DNA of 64,000 nucleotides. It comes from JAICJC01 sp963709425 (GTDB lineage: Bacteria > Actinomycetota > Thermoleophilia > Gaiellales > JAICJC01). Where the stretch lies: positions 372,001 through 436,000 of the forward strand of contig CAVPWG010000001.1 of the NCBI GenBank assembly GCA_963709425.1, written 5' to 3'. Each line of letters begins with the position of its first letter. The stretch's first letter is position 1. Under the pieces are notes generated by a model. It was not told the DNA's origin, did no database searches, and saw nothing but the letters and a program-made list of their open reading frames with translations. Shown here in pieces: positions 1 through 9,109 of this stretch. Position numbers and translations under genes: made by a program.

Positions 1-358
1 CGTGGGCCTCGATGCGCCGCCACGCCGTCTGCGGCGAGACGTCGAGGAGGACGGTGAAGCTGCCCTCACGCAGCCGCTCGCGCGTGACCGGCGAGAGGAT
101 CGAGCCCCCGCCGAGCGCCAGCACCGCGTTCGGCTCGTTCAGAAGGCGCCCGACGATGCGCTCCTCGAGCGAGCGGAACGCCGGCTCTCCGTCCTCCTCG
201 AAGATCGCGGCGATCGTCCGGCCCGCCTCCCGCTCGATCTCGCGATCCGCGTCGAGGAACGACCATCCGAGGCGCGCGGCCAGGGCCTCGCCCGCGCTCG
301 ACTTGCCGGCGCCCATGAAGCCGATCAGCGCGAGGTTGCGAAAGGGGCCCGGGATCAT
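1..358 (-). CDS. aroK: Shikimate kinase, C-terminus cut by window edge
   Basis: Phosphorylates shikimate at the 3-hydroxyl with ATP, the fifth step of the shikimate pathway in the cytoplasm. The readable 119 codons start MIPGPFRNLALIGFMGAGKS, giving a Walker A loop at about residues 13-20. A DADREIE motif (shikimate and Mg binding) follows near residue 37 and an ALGGGS glycine motif near residue 85. The protein continues past base 1, so the LID and C-terminal part are not visible. The ATG at 358 overlaps the aroC stop by four bases (ATGA), so the two are translationally coupled. aroB would be expected next, outside the window. Confidence 0.93.
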   Translation of the reverse strand, partial: MIPGPFRNLALIGFMGAGKSSAGEALAARLGWSFLDADREIEREAGRTIAAIFEEDGEPAFRSLEERIVGRLLNEPNAVLALGGGSILSPVTRERLREGSFTVLLDVSPQTAWRRIEAH

Positions 359-1539
359 GCCCGGGCGATGCGCTCGAGATAGGCCGCGTGTGCAGCGGTG
401 AAGTCGCCGATCGCGTCGCCGCCGAACTTCTCGTGCGCCGCCCGGGCGAGCTCCCACGCCACGGCCGCCTCGGCGACGACGGCCGCCGCGGGAAGGACGG
501 TGACGTCCGAGCGCTCGACGTGGGCTTCGCGCGGCTCGTGCGACCCCAGCTCGGCCGACCGCAGCGGGCGCATCAGCGTCGGCAGCGGCTTCCAGATCGC
601 CCTGACCACCACCTCGGCGCCGTTGGTCATCCCGCCCTCGATGCCCCCGGCCCGGTCCGTCTCGCGGTGCCAGCCCTTCTCGGCCGTGTGGAAGATCTCG
701 TCGTGGACGCTCGAGCCACGCCGCGACGCCGACGCGATCGCGTCGCCGATCTCGACGCCCTTGGCCGACTGGATCGAGAGGATCGCTGCCGCGATCCGCC
801 CGTCGAGCCGCGCGCCGGCCTCGACGTGCGAGCCGAGCCCCGGAGGGACGCCGTACGCCCGCACCTCCGTGACGCCGCCGAGCGTGTCGCGGTCGCGCTT
901 GGCAGCCTCGATCTCGGCGACCATCGCCGCCTCGGCGTCTGGGTCGATACACCGCACCGGTGACCGCTCCGCTCGGTCGAGGTCTGCGGCCGAGAGCCAC
1001 GCCGGCGGCGTGGCGCGCACGGATCCCACCTGGAGCACGTGCGAGCGCACCTCGATCCCGATCGTGCGGATGAGCGCCTTCGCGACCGCGCCAGCCGCCA
1101 CCCGGCCGGCCGTCTCGCGGGCACTGGCGCGCTCGAGCACGTTTCGCACGTCCTCGTGGCCGTACTTCAGCGCGCCCGCGAGGTCGGCGTGCCCGGGCCG
1201 CGGAAGCGTCACCGGCTTCCCACGCCAGCCGTACTCCTCGAGTGCCGCCTCGTCGACCGGCCACGGGCTCATCGGCGCCGTCCAGTTCTTGTGGTCGCGG
1301 TTCTGGATGAAGAACGCGAGCGGGCTCCCGAGCGTGCGGCCGTGACGCAGGCCGCCGCGCGGGTCGACGTCGTCCTGCTCGAGCTGCTGGCGAGGGCTTC
1401 GGCCGTAGCCGGCCTGGCGGCGGGCGAGGTCGCCCTGGATCAGCTCGTGGTCGAGCTCGAGGCCCGCAGGAAGGCCGCTGATGACGACGGTCAGCCCGGG
1501 CCCGTGAGATTCCCCGGCCGTGACGTAAGAGAGCGGCAT
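355..1539 (-). CDS. aroC: Chorismate synthase
   Basis: Converts 5-enolpyruvylshikimate-3-phosphate to chorismate, the last shikimate-pathway step, using reduced FMN. The 394-residue length is normal for the bacterial enzyme. The N-terminus MPLSYVTAGESHGPGL carries the family's GESHG signature, and GRSPRQQLEQDDV and the SPLAFFIQNRDHKNW segment are typical. The ATG at 1539 is chosen because it starts exactly at the conserved N-terminus; the open frame continues upstream without homology. It overlaps aroK by four bases and lies 29 bp after the prepilin peptidase gene, so the three probably share a transcript. Confidence 0.96.
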   Translation of the reverse strand: MPLSYVTAGESHGPGLTVVISGLPAGLELDHELIQGDLARRQAGYGRSPRQQLEQDDVDPRGGLRHGRTLGSPLAFFIQNRDHKNWTAPMSPWPVDEAALEEYGWRGKPVTLPRPGHADLAGALKYGHEDVRNVLERASARETAGRVAAGAVAKALIRTIGIEVRSHVLQVGSVRATPPAWLSAADLDRAERSPVRCIDPDAEAAMVAEIEAAKRDRDTLGGVTEVRAYGVPPGLGSHVEAGARLDGRIAAAILSIQSAKGVEIGDAIASASRRGSSVHDEIFHTAEKGWHRETDRAGGIEGGMTNGAEVVVRAIWKPLPTLMRPLRSAELGSHEPREAHVERSDVTVLPAAAVVAEAAVAWELARAAHEKFGGDAIGDFTAAHAAYLERIARA

Positions 1540-1568
1540 CCGGCCAGGGAGCCTAACGGCGCGGCCGC

Positions 1569-2204
1569 CTAACCGACGATGTACCAGCTCCAGATCGCAG
1601 GCCCCCACATCAGCGCGACCACCGCGCCGAACGCGAGGAACGGCCCGAACGGGAAGCCGATCTTGCGCGCGCGAAGGCCCTTCACGAGGAGCAGCCCGAG
1701 CGACGGGACGAGCGAGAGCGAGAAGGCGGCGAAGAGCGCGACGCCGACGTACTTCCCGAGCGCCAGCCCGATCATCAGCGTCATCTTGACATCGCCGAGG
1801 CCCATGCCCTTGGGGTAGAAGAACCACGCGAGGCCGAGGAACAGGAGCCCGGCCACGCCGCCGACCAGCAGCTCGGCCCACCGCTCCGGCTGGGCGGCGA
1901 CGGCGGTGGCGTAGACCAGCACGGCTCCGGGGAGGTTGATGGCGTCCGGGATGATGCGGTGCTTCAGGTCGATCGCTGAGGCCGGGACCACAAGCGCCGT
2001 GAGCAGAAGCGCCGGCGCGAGGCGCGGCTGCAGGCCGATATGGAGCGTGAGGACCGCGAAGAGTGCCGCGGTGATGCCCGCGACGACCCACTTGCGGCGG
2101 GTGGACGGTGCGGTGCCCTCGCCCGTGGGGAAGCGCTGGATCACCCATTCCATGGGCCAGCCGAGAGCGAACCCTGCGCCGGCGAAGGGGAGAACAAGTT
2201 CCAT
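1569..2204 (-). CDS. Prepilin peptidase-like A24 aspartic protease, short form
   Basis: A polytopic membrane protein of 211 residues. It shows the two aspartates of the A24 (type IV prepilin) peptidases: an Asp in SAIDLKHRIIPD and the GxGD motif in GLGDVKM. These enzymes cleave the leader of type IV pilin-like proteins at the inner membrane. The cytoplasmic cysteine-rich methylase domain found in bifunctional PilD is absent and the N-terminus is short, so it may only cleave. It sits between aroE and aroC, a place where actinobacteria often carry such a gene. No pilin operon is in this window, although a small 51-residue single-TM protein at 27976 might be a substrate. Confidence 0.82.
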   Translation of the reverse strand: MELVLPFAGAGFALGWPMEWVIQRFPTGEGTAPSTRRKWVVAGITAALFAVLTLHIGLQPRLAPALLLTALVVPASAIDLKHRIIPDAINLPGAVLVYATAVAAQPERWAELLVGGVAGLLFLGLAWFFYPKGMGLGDVKMTLMIGLALGKYVGVALFAAFSLSLVPSLGLLLVKGLRARKIGFPFGPFLAFGAVVALMWGPAIWSWYIVG

Positions 2205-2252
2205 GCCCGGACTATCGGCCGGTTCAGGCCCGGGCTGTAGGCTGCGCCGCGC

Positions 2253-3383
2253 ATGCCGGACGCGATCGTGATCGGTGGAGGGGTGATCGGCACGACCGCG
2301 GCCTGGCAGCTCGCGGCCGCCGGAGCCGAGGTGGTGCTGCTCGAGCGGGGCGCGCTGGCATCGGGCGCGACCGGGCGCAGCCAGGGCCTGGTCTTGCCGC
2401 CCGATCACGCGGAGCTCGTCCCGTTGTGGCGCGAGAGCGTCGAGCTCTACGGAAGGCTCGCCGACACGCGCGACTTCGCATTCGACCGAAAGCCGATCGG
2501 CACGCTCCTGCTCGCAACCGACGAGAGCCAGCTGGCCTCGCTCGACGACGTGCCGCATGCGGGCGAGCGCCTGGACGCAGCCGGGGTCGCCGCGGAGGAG
2601 CCCGGGCTCGCGCCGGGGATGGCAGGCGGCCTTCTGATCGCCGAGGGACGGCGATCTGACCCGGGGGCCCTGGCCGCCGCCGCCGCGGAGGAGGCGCGCG
2701 CCGCGGGGGCCGAGATCCGCGTCCACGTCGAGGTCAAGCGGCTGGCGCGGGGCAACGTGATCACCGACGCCGGCCGCATGGATGCCGCGATGGTCGTGCT
2801 GGCGGCGGGTGCGTGGTCGCGCCCGCTGGCCCGGATGCTCGGGCACGAGCTCGAGGTACGGCCGGTGCGAGGGTGGATCGCCCTCGTGGCCCCGGGGCCC
2901 GAGGTGCTCCGGCACGCTGTCTACGAGGCCGAGTACACGGCCCCGGAGCGGCCCGTCGCCGGCGGCCCGGTCACCCTCGCGGACCTCGGAACCGGCGAGC
3001 TCGCAGAGCGCGGCGCGCCCGCGGTGCACGCCCTTGGCATCCACCAGAACGCGGATGGGACGGTCGTCGTTGGGGCGTCCCGCTCGGCCGCCCTACACGA
3101 GGGAGCGGAGAGCCTCGAGGGACTGCGCGGGAACGCCCGCCGGGCATGCGCCATGGTGCCCGGCATCGCGGGCCGTGAGGTGGCCGCGACGTGGACGGGC
3201 CTGCGACCCTTCTCGCGCGACGGGCTTCCCTACATCGGCCGGCTCGACGACGGCGTCGTCGTCTGCGCCGGGCACGGCAGCGAGGGCATCCTCACCGGCG
3301 CGGGGTCTGGCCGCCTCGCCGCCGAGCTCGCCCTGGGCCGGGAGCCGTACACCGACCCCACGCCCTTCCGCCTCGACCGTTAG
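2253..3383 (+). CDS. FAD-dependent amino-acid oxidase (glycine oxidase/D-amino-acid oxidase family)
   Basis: A 376-residue flavoprotein. The N-terminus has the Rossmann motif GGGVIGTTAAW, followed about 20 residues later by the acidic end of beta-2 (LLERG), and then the GATGRSQG segment typical of DAO-family amine oxidases. The C-terminal TGLRPFSRDGLPYIGRL and GHGSEGILTG segments match the FAD-binding end of glycine oxidase/ThiO-type enzymes. It probably oxidises a small amino acid or amine, making H2O2 and ammonia; the substrate cannot be read from the sequence. It is divergent from the prepilin peptidase gene with 48 bp between them, and its stop overlaps the convergent aroE stop by four bases. 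It interrupts an otherwise minus-strand aro block. Confidence 0.8.
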   Translation: MPDAIVIGGGVIGTTAAWQLAAAGAEVVLLERGALASGATGRSQGLVLPPDHAELVPLWRESVELYGRLADTRDFAFDRKPIGTLLLATDESQLASLDDVPHAGERLDAAGVAAEEPGLAPGMAGGLLIAEGRRSDPGALAAAAAEEARAAGAEIRVHVEVKRLARGNVITDAGRMDAAMVVLAAGAWSRPLARMLGHELEVRPVRGWIALVAPGPEVLRHAVYEAEYTAPERPVAGGPVTLADLGTGELAERGAPAVHALGIHQNADGTVVVGASRSAALHEGAESLEGLRGNARRACAMVPGIAGREVAATWTGLRPFSRDGLPYIGRLDDGVVVCAGHGSEGILTGAGSGRLAAELALGREPYTDPTPFRLDR

Positions 3384-4177
3384 CCGCGGACGCCCCGGCG
3401 CATCGCCTCGACGGGGGCGGGGCGGCCCGTGAGGAGCTCGAACGCGTAGATCCCCTGCCCGACGAGGACGTCGAGCCCGTCCACCACACGCGCCCCCCGC
3501 TCGCGCGCGATCGTGCAGAGCGGGGTCTCCGCGCCGTCGCCGCGGTAGGCGAGGTCGACCACGGTCACGCCCAGTCCAAGCGCGGTCGTGTCGATCGGCA
3601 CTGAAGCATTGGCATCGGGCAGCGACGATTCACGCTGGCCGAGGGGGGTGGCGTTCACAACGAGCGATGCCGTTCGATCGGGCGGCCACGGGACGGCCTC
3701 GCCGCCGAGCTCGGCGGCGGCCTCGGGCCGGCGGGCGCTCACCGCAACGCGCCAGCCCGCGTCGCGGAGCGCGGCGACCGCAGCCCGCGCCGCGCCGCCC
3801 GCGCCCAGCACGAGGGCGTCGGCCGGCGGCGTGTCCCCGAGCGCCCACAGGAGACCGGCGCCGTCCGTGCTGTGGCCGTGGACGGCGCCGTCGCGCACGA
3901 GGAGCGTGTTCACCGAGCCCGCCGCCCGGGCCTCCGGCGCGATCTCGGCACACATCGGCATGACGGCCAGCTTGTGCGGGATCGTGACGTTGACGCCCGC
4001 GAAGCCCGCGGCCTCAATGCCCGCGACGAACTCTGCGAGCCCGGCCGGCGGCACGTCGACCGCCACGTACTCCCAGTTCATCCCGAGCTCGGCATAGGCG
4101 GCCGCGTGCATGGCCGGCGAGCGCGAGTGGGCGATCGGATGGCCGATCACCCCGGCGCGCCGCCGCTCAGCCGCCAT
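3380..4177 (-). CDS. aroE: Shikimate dehydrogenase
   Basis: NADPH-dependent reduction of 3-dehydroshikimate to shikimate. The 265 residues start with IGHPIAHSRSPAMHAAAY, the shikimate-binding serine segment. The catalytic Lys is in NVTIPHK near residue 65 and the catalytic Asp in GHSTDGAG near residue 103. A glycine-rich nucleotide-binding loop, VLGAGGAARA, is near residue 123. The start overlaps the end of mltG by 11 bases, so it is probably co-transcribed with alaS-ruvX-mltG. Confidence 0.95.
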   Translation of the reverse strand: MAAERRRAGVIGHPIAHSRSPAMHAAAYAELGMNWEYVAVDVPPAGLAEFVAGIEAAGFAGVNVTIPHKLAVMPMCAEIAPEARAAGSVNTLLVRDGAVHGHSTDGAGLLWALGDTPPADALVLGAGGAARAAVAALRDAGWRVAVSARRPEAAAELGGEAVPWPPDRTASLVVNATPLGQRESSLPDANASVPIDTTALGLGVTVVDLAYRGDGAETPLCTIARERGARVVDGLDVLVGQGIYAFELLTGRPAPVEAMRRGVRG

Positions 4178-5114
4178 GGGCCTTGAAGTCGGCGTAGCTC
4201 GCCGTGAAGTACTGGGCGTCCTTCCCCGGCACGGCGACGTAGTAGAGGTAGTTCACGTGCGCCGGATGGGCGGCGGCCTCGATCGAGGCGAGCCCCGGAT
4301 TGCTGATCGGCGTCGGCGGGAGGCCGGGGTTCGTGCGCGTGTTGTAGGGCTCATGGCTGTCGATGTCCGACTGGTGGATCGTGGCCGACCACGAGCCCAG
4401 GTGGTACAGGATCGTGGCGTCGATGCCCAGATTCATCCCACGGTGCAGGCGGTTGTAGATCACGGCCGCGACCTTCGCGCGGTCGCCGGGGGCGCGCGCC
4501 TCGCGCTCGATCATCGACGCGATGGTGAGGACGTCGTACGGGGTCAGGTTCTTCGACTTCGCGTAGCTCATGTCGACCTTCGCGACGTTTTCGCGGAACG
4601 CCGCCAGCTGCTGGTCGACCAGCTCGGCCGGCCGCTCGCCGGGGCGGATCGTGTAGGTCGCCGGGAACAAGAACCCCTCCATGTTCGTGTGATGGCCGTA
4701 ACCCGGCGGGGACGGCGCCTCCCGGACGACGCGGGCGTAGGCCTTCTTCGACATCCCGACGGAGGGCAGACGATCCTCGATCTCCGAGATCCGATACCCC
4801 TCCGGTACGACGAGCGTCTTTGCGACGGTCACCGGCCCGTGGTCGAGCAGGCGGATCAGGGCGTCGTAGCCCGTCCCGGCCTTGATCGCGTACGTGCCCG
4901 CCTTGAAGTCGGACCCCTCCCCCGCGTCCTTGGCGTACTCACGGAACTGGCCGCCGTCGTCGACCACGCCCTGCTCCTCGAGGATCGCGCCGATCTCCGA
5001 CGCGTCGGCGCCGGCCGGGATCACGACCGGGATCGGCTTCCCGTGCGGGTCGGCCGCAGGCGCGCTCGTGCTCGAACCGAGATCCGAGACGACCCACCGG
5101 GCGCCGAGAAGCAC
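4167..5114 (-). CDS. mltG: Endolytic murein transglycosylase MltG (YceG-like)
   Basis: Cuts nascent peptidoglycan strands at the membrane. The protein has a LysM-like N-terminal part (IPVVIPAGADASEIGAIL) followed by the YceG catalytic domain with the conserved Glu in TIASMIERE and the RAKVAAVIYNRL helix. The first ATG/GTG/TTG in frame is the GTG at 5114, but the 36 bases before it, up to the ruvX stop, encode an in-frame hydrophobic run (LALLAALVAVVVG) that would complete the usual membrane anchor. The true start may therefore be a rarer codon or be hidden by a sequence error inside ruvX. Confidence 0.88.
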   Translation of the reverse strand: MLLGARWVVSDLGSSTSAPAADPHGKPIPVVIPAGADASEIGAILEEQGVVDDGGQFREYAKDAGEGSDFKAGTYAIKAGTGYDALIRLLDHGPVTVAKTLVVPEGYRISEIEDRLPSVGMSKKAYARVVREAPSPPGYGHHTNMEGFLFPATYTIRPGERPAELVDQQLAAFRENVAKVDMSYAKSKNLTPYDVLTIASMIEREARAPGDRAKVAAVIYNRLHRGMNLGIDATILYHLGSWSATIHQSDIDSHEPYNTRTNPGLPPTPISNPGLASIEAAAHPAHVNYLYYVAVPGKDAQYFTASYADFKAHGG

Positions 5115-5149
5115 GCCGACGACGACGGCGACCAGCGCCGCCAGGAGGG

Positions 5150-5536
5150 CTAGCCGGCGAGCCGTGTCAGATACCCCTGGAGAAGGTGGGCGGCGGCCAC
5201 CGCGTCCTCGTCGGGCCGCCCTCCGGGAGCGGCGGCGAGCGCCGTCGTGAACCGCTCGTCGTAGGTGTCGACCGGCACGGCGCAGCGCGCCGCGAGCTCC
5301 TGCACGAACTCGAGCGTCTCGACCGCCTGGGCGCCGTGCTCCCCGCGCAACGTGAGGGGTAGTCCGACCACGATGCGCTCAGGGCCGAGGCCGTCGAGGG
5401 TCGCGACCAGCTCGGCCATGCCGGCGGGACGGCGAACGTGGCGCACGACGCCCACCGGGCGCGCGAGCATTCCGGTCTCATCGCTGACGGCGACGCCCGT
5501 CCGGGCGCTGCCGTAGTCGAGCGCAACGACCTTCAC
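5150..5536 (-). CDS. ruvX: RuvX/YqgF family pre-16S rRNA nuclease (putative Holliday junction resolvase)
   Basis: A 128-residue RNase H-fold protein. The first catalytic Asp is in VVALDYGSARTGVAVSDE. The VVGLPLTLRGEHG segment and DERFTT follow, and the last acidic site is in PDEDAVAAAHLLQGYL. Family members process the 5' end of 16S rRNA and have been proposed as Holliday junction resolvases. The GTG start overlaps the alaS stop (GTGA), which fixes the start and implies coupled translation. The alaS-ruvX order is common in bacteria. Confidence 0.93.
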   Translation of the reverse strand: MKVVALDYGSARTGVAVSDETGMLARPVGVVRHVRRPAGMAELVATLDGLGPERIVVGLPLTLRGEHGAQAVETLEFVQELAARCAVPVDTYDERFTTALAAAPGGRPDEDAVAAAHLLQGYLTRLAG

Positions 5537-8092
5537 GAGCGCAGGCGCTCCCTGATGGCGTCCTCCGCGGCGCGTATCGCCTCGTCGAGCTGGGCGGGGT
5601 TCGAGCCCCCTGCCCGGGCCATCGCCGGGCGTCCCCCGCCGCCCCCGTCGACGATCGGAGCCACGGCCCGGATCACGTCCACGGCCGAGAGCCCGCGTTC
5701 CTGCGCGCCGCCGTCGAAGCTCGCCACGAGATGTGCCTTGCCCCCGGCGTCGCCGCCCAGGACGACCGCTGCGGGCGACAGCTTCGAGCGAATGCGAGTC
5801 GGACATCTGGAGGAGCCGGTCGGCGTCGGCGTCGGTGACGACCGCGGCCACGATCCGCACGCCGGCCTCCTCCGACGCGCCGTCGATGAGCCCGGCCACG
5901 CTGCCGTTCTCGAGTGCGGGCGGCGCTGCCCGAGCGGCCTGCTTGACCTCCGCCTCGAGCTCGGACACCCGCCCCCGCAGCGCCCGCGCCTCGGCGGCCT
6001 CGCCTCGCAGGTGGGCCAGCGCGGCGCCGGCGGTGATCGCCTCGATCCGGCGGATCCCCTGCGAGGAGCTCGTCTCGCGCGTGACGACGAATGGGCCGAT
6101 CTCGGCGGTCGAGCGGACGTGCGTGCCTCCGCACAGCTCGCGGCTCACCTCGGGCACCTCGACCACGCGCACATGGTCGCCGTACTTCTCGCCGAAGAGC
6201 ATCATGGCGCCCAGCTCGCCGGCGTGATCGCGTGACGTGACGAAGATGTGCAGCGGATGGTTGGCGATGACGTGCTCGTTCACGGTCCGCTCGACGTCGG
6301 CCAGCTCGTCCGGCGCAAGCGGGCCGGAGTGGCGGAAGTCGAACCGCAGCTTGTCGGGCCCCACGTACGAGCCGGCCTGCGTCACGTGGTCGCCGAGCCG
6401 GCCGCGGAGCGCGGCGTGCAGCAGGTGCGTCGCCGTGTGGTTGGCCATCGTGGGCCGGCGGGCCTCGACGTCCACATGGGCGCGAACGCGCTCACCGGGA
6501 TGCAGCTCGCCGTGCTCGAGCCGGGCGACCACGACCTGGTCGTCATCGCGGCGGACCACGTCCTCGACGGCCGCGCGGGCCGAGTCGGACTCGATCCAGC
6601 CGCTGTCGGCCACCTGACCGCCGCCCGTGGGGTAGAACGGCGACTCGCGCAGCTTGAGGAGCACCGTCCCGTCGTCCTGCGCGTGGACGGCACCCACCTG
6701 CGTCGTGACGTCGAGCCGCTCGTAGCCCACGAACTCCGTCTGGAAGTCGGACGCGAGCTCGGACACCTCGACGCGCGCGCCCGCGCCGGCCGCGCGGGCC
6801 CGGTTTCGCTGCTCGTCCATGAGCATGGCGAAGCCGGCCTCGTCGACCCGCTTTCCGTGCTCGCCGGCGATCTCGACAGTGAGCTCGACCGGGAAGCCGT
6901 AGGTGTCGTGAAGCCGGAACGCGGCGTCGGCGGAGACCTCGTCGCCCGAGCCGGCGATGACGTCGTCCAGCAGCTTGGCGCCGGTTTCGAGCGTGCGCGA
7001 GAAGCGCTCCTCCTCGGCGGCGAGGAGCTCGGCGACGCGCGCCTCCTCGCGGCCGAGCTCGGGGTGGGCGCCGCGGAGGAGCTCGACCACCCGGGCATGG
7101 AGGCGGACGAGAAACGCGTCCTCGAGCCCGATCCGGCGGCCGAACAGGATCGCCCGCCGGATCACGCGGCGCAGCACGTAGCCGCGGCCCTCGTTCCCCG
7201 GCTCGATCCCGTCGCTCGCGAGGAAGCTCATGGCCCGCCCATGGTCGGCGAGCACCTTGAGCGCCTTCGTCTCGCCGGGCGTGTGGCCGTAGCGGGCGCC
7301 GCTCCAGCCCTCGATGACCTCGATGACGTCGCCGAAGGCGTCGGTCAGGTACGCGCTGTCGACGCCCTGGGCGAGCATCGTTACCCGCTCGAGCCCGGCG
7401 CCGGTGTCGATGCTCGGCCGCGGCAACGGCTCGAGCGAGCCGTCATCGAGCATGTTGTACTGCATGAACACGAGGTTCCAGAACTCGATGAACCGGTCGC
7501 AGTCGCAGTCGGGGCCGCACTCGGGCCGGCCGCAGCCGACCTCCTCGCCCCGGTCGTAGTGCAGCTCCGAGCACGGACCGCACGGGCCGACAGGCCCGGC
7601 CTGCCAGAAGTTGTCGCCGCCGAGGCGCAGGATGCGCTCGGGAGGCACGCCGACCTCGAGCCAGAGCGCGATCGCCTCCTCGTCGGCAGGCACGTCGCCG
7701 TCGCCGCGGTAGACGGTCGCCCAGAGCTTGTCCGGGTCGAACCCGAACCCCTCCGGCGAGGTGACGAGCTGCCACGCCTGCTCGACCGCGAACTTCTTGA
7801 AGTAGTCCCCGATCGAGAAGTTGCCCAGCATCTCGAAGAACGTCAGGTGGTGGGCGGTTCGCCCGACCTCGTCGATGTCGACGGTGCGAAAGCACTTCTG
7901 CACCGTCATGAGGCGCGCCTGCGGCGGCTCCTCGAGGCCGAGGAAGTAGCGCTTGAGCGGCTGCATGCCGGCGGTCGTGATGAGCACGCTCCTATCCCAG
8001 TCCGGCGGCACGAGCGAGCCGCTCGGAAGTTGCGCGTGGCCGCTCGCGGCGAAGTGGTCCAGGAAGCGGCGGCGGATCTCGTGGGAGCGCAT
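5533..8092 (-). CDS. alaS: Alanyl-tRNA synthetase, with an apparent frameshift near 5797
   Basis: Charges tRNA-Ala. With one base corrected the protein is 852 residues, normal for AlaS. It has the class II core (N-terminus MRSHEIRRRFLDHF), the editing-domain zinc site HTATH and a CGGTH cysteine-histidine site, and a DHHA1-type C-terminal domain. Reading breaks after LLQMSD: the expected continuation RIRSKLSPAAVVLGGDAGG is in another frame. An extra base at about 5797 (plus-strand A in gcgAgtcgg) explains this. No other stop or loss is seen and the gene is essential in bacteria, so this is most likely a sequence error. The ATG at 8092 is preferred over a TTG nine bases upstream because it begins the conserved N-terminus. 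Confidence 0.93.
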
Positions 8093-8166
8093 GACGGGCA
8101 ATTCTATCCGCGGGCCTTCGACTGCCCGCCGCCGGGCAGGGCGAGCGCCTGAGGTAGCCTTTCACC

Positions 8167-8481
8167 ATGCACGGGGACGACACGCTCTCGCGCTTCGAGC
8201 GGTCTCACAGCGGCTCCGGCGGGATCGAGCCGCTGGACGGATTCGTCCTGCTCGAGCCGGTCGACGACGAGACCGAGACGAACGCGGGGCTGATCATCCC
8301 GGCGAGCACCGAGTCGTCGTGCCAGTCGGGCGTCGTCATGGCGGTCGGCGATGACGTGCACGGCGTCTCGCCCGGGGACAAGGTGCTCTTCCCTCGCGGC
8401 GCCGGGTACGAGCTGCGGCTGAGCGGTGAGCCGAAGCGGCTGGTCGACCGGCGCGAGCTCATCGCCCGCATCGCGGACTAG
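8167..8481 (+). CDS. Divergent GroES/Cpn10-like co-chaperonin
   Basis: A 104-residue protein. After about 20 unconserved residues it follows the Cpn10 fold: PLDGFVLLEPVDDETETNAG, the mobile-loop region LIIPASTE, and then GVVMAVGDDVHGVSPGDKVLF. Cpn10 proteins cap GroEL. No groEL is in the window, so this is either a second co-chaperonin or a specialised paralogue. It is divergent from alaS with about 75 bp between the starts, which must hold both promoters. Its stop overlaps the stop of the facing small gene. Confidence 0.8.
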   Translation: MHGDDTLSRFERSHSGSGGIEPLDGFVLLEPVDDETETNAGLIIPASTESSCQSGVVMAVGDDVHGVSPGDKVLFPRGAGYELRLSGEPKRLVDRRELIARIAD

Positions 8482-8702
8482 GTGTCGACGCGATCGGCCG
8501 AGCGCTGAGCGGCGGCTGCGCCCTCCTCGGCGGCCGCGCGCAGATCGTCCGGGATCGTCTCGATGTCGCGCCACAGTCGGCGCGGGAGGTCGGTGACCAC
8601 GTCGGCCAAGGGCCGCTCCTCGTCCTCGGCGATCTCCTGGGCGCGGCGGTAGAGCGCAACGGCGGCCGACGCGACCACGCTGATCAGGAGCAGCCGCCTC
8701 AC
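8478..8702 (-). CDS. Small single-TM protein of unknown function
   Basis: A 74-residue protein. The N-terminus MRRLLLISVVASAAVALYRR looks like a membrane anchor or uncleaved signal, and a charged helical tail rich in Glu, Asp and Ala follows. I do not recognise the family. Its ATG overlaps the stop of the preceding 133-residue membrane protein by four bases, so the two are almost certainly co-translated and may act together at the membrane. Confidence 0.6.
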   Translation of the reverse strand: MRRLLLISVVASAAVALYRRAQEIAEDEERPLADVVTDLPRRLWRDIETIPDDLRAAAEEGAAAAQRSADRVDT

Positions 8703-9100
8703 AGGACGCCTCCGCGACGATCGCGCTTGGCCTTGAACGTCTCGAACGCGTGCGAGACACCGTCGGTGAACCCGGCCGCGGCCTTCGCGGGCTTCTGGAC
8801 CGCGTCGGAGACGGCGCGGACAGCGGAGTCGACCTTGTCTGTGGCGTCGACGGCGCTATCGGTGATGTGCCCGACCTTCTCGAGCTCGTCGTTCACGTGG
8901 TCGAGCGACACCGACACCTTGCCGAGCATGGGCACGACCTCGCCGGTCACGCCGTCGAGCGCCGTGTTGACGCGCCGGAGCGTCCCCGAGAGGCGCAGGA
9001 GCACGATCACCAGCCCGACCGCCGTGAGGAGAAGGAACACGGCGAGTGCGTACTGCCAAGCGTCCGACGCCGTTGCGAGCAGAATCAGCTGGACCGCCAC
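8699..9100 (-). CDS. DUF948-like membrane protein
   Basis: A 133-residue protein. One TM segment lies near residues 18-36 (YALAVFLLLTAVGLVIVLL), followed by a long amphipathic coiled-coil-like region (RRVNTALDGVTGEVVPML) and an alanine/lysine-rich tail. This is the layout of DUF948/YtxH-type general-stress membrane proteins; the function is unknown. It lies nine bases after mnmA and overlaps the next small gene, so it is probably the penultimate gene of the iscS-cytochrome-mnmA transcript. Confidence 0.65.
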   Translation of the reverse strand: MAVQLILLATASDAWQYALAVFLLLTAVGLVIVLLRLSGTLRRVNTALDGVTGEVVPMLGKVSVSLDHVNDELEKVGHITDSAVDATDKVDSAVRAVSDAVQKPAKAAAGFTDGVSHAFETFKAKRDRRGGVL

Positions 9101-9109
9101 GCCCGCATC

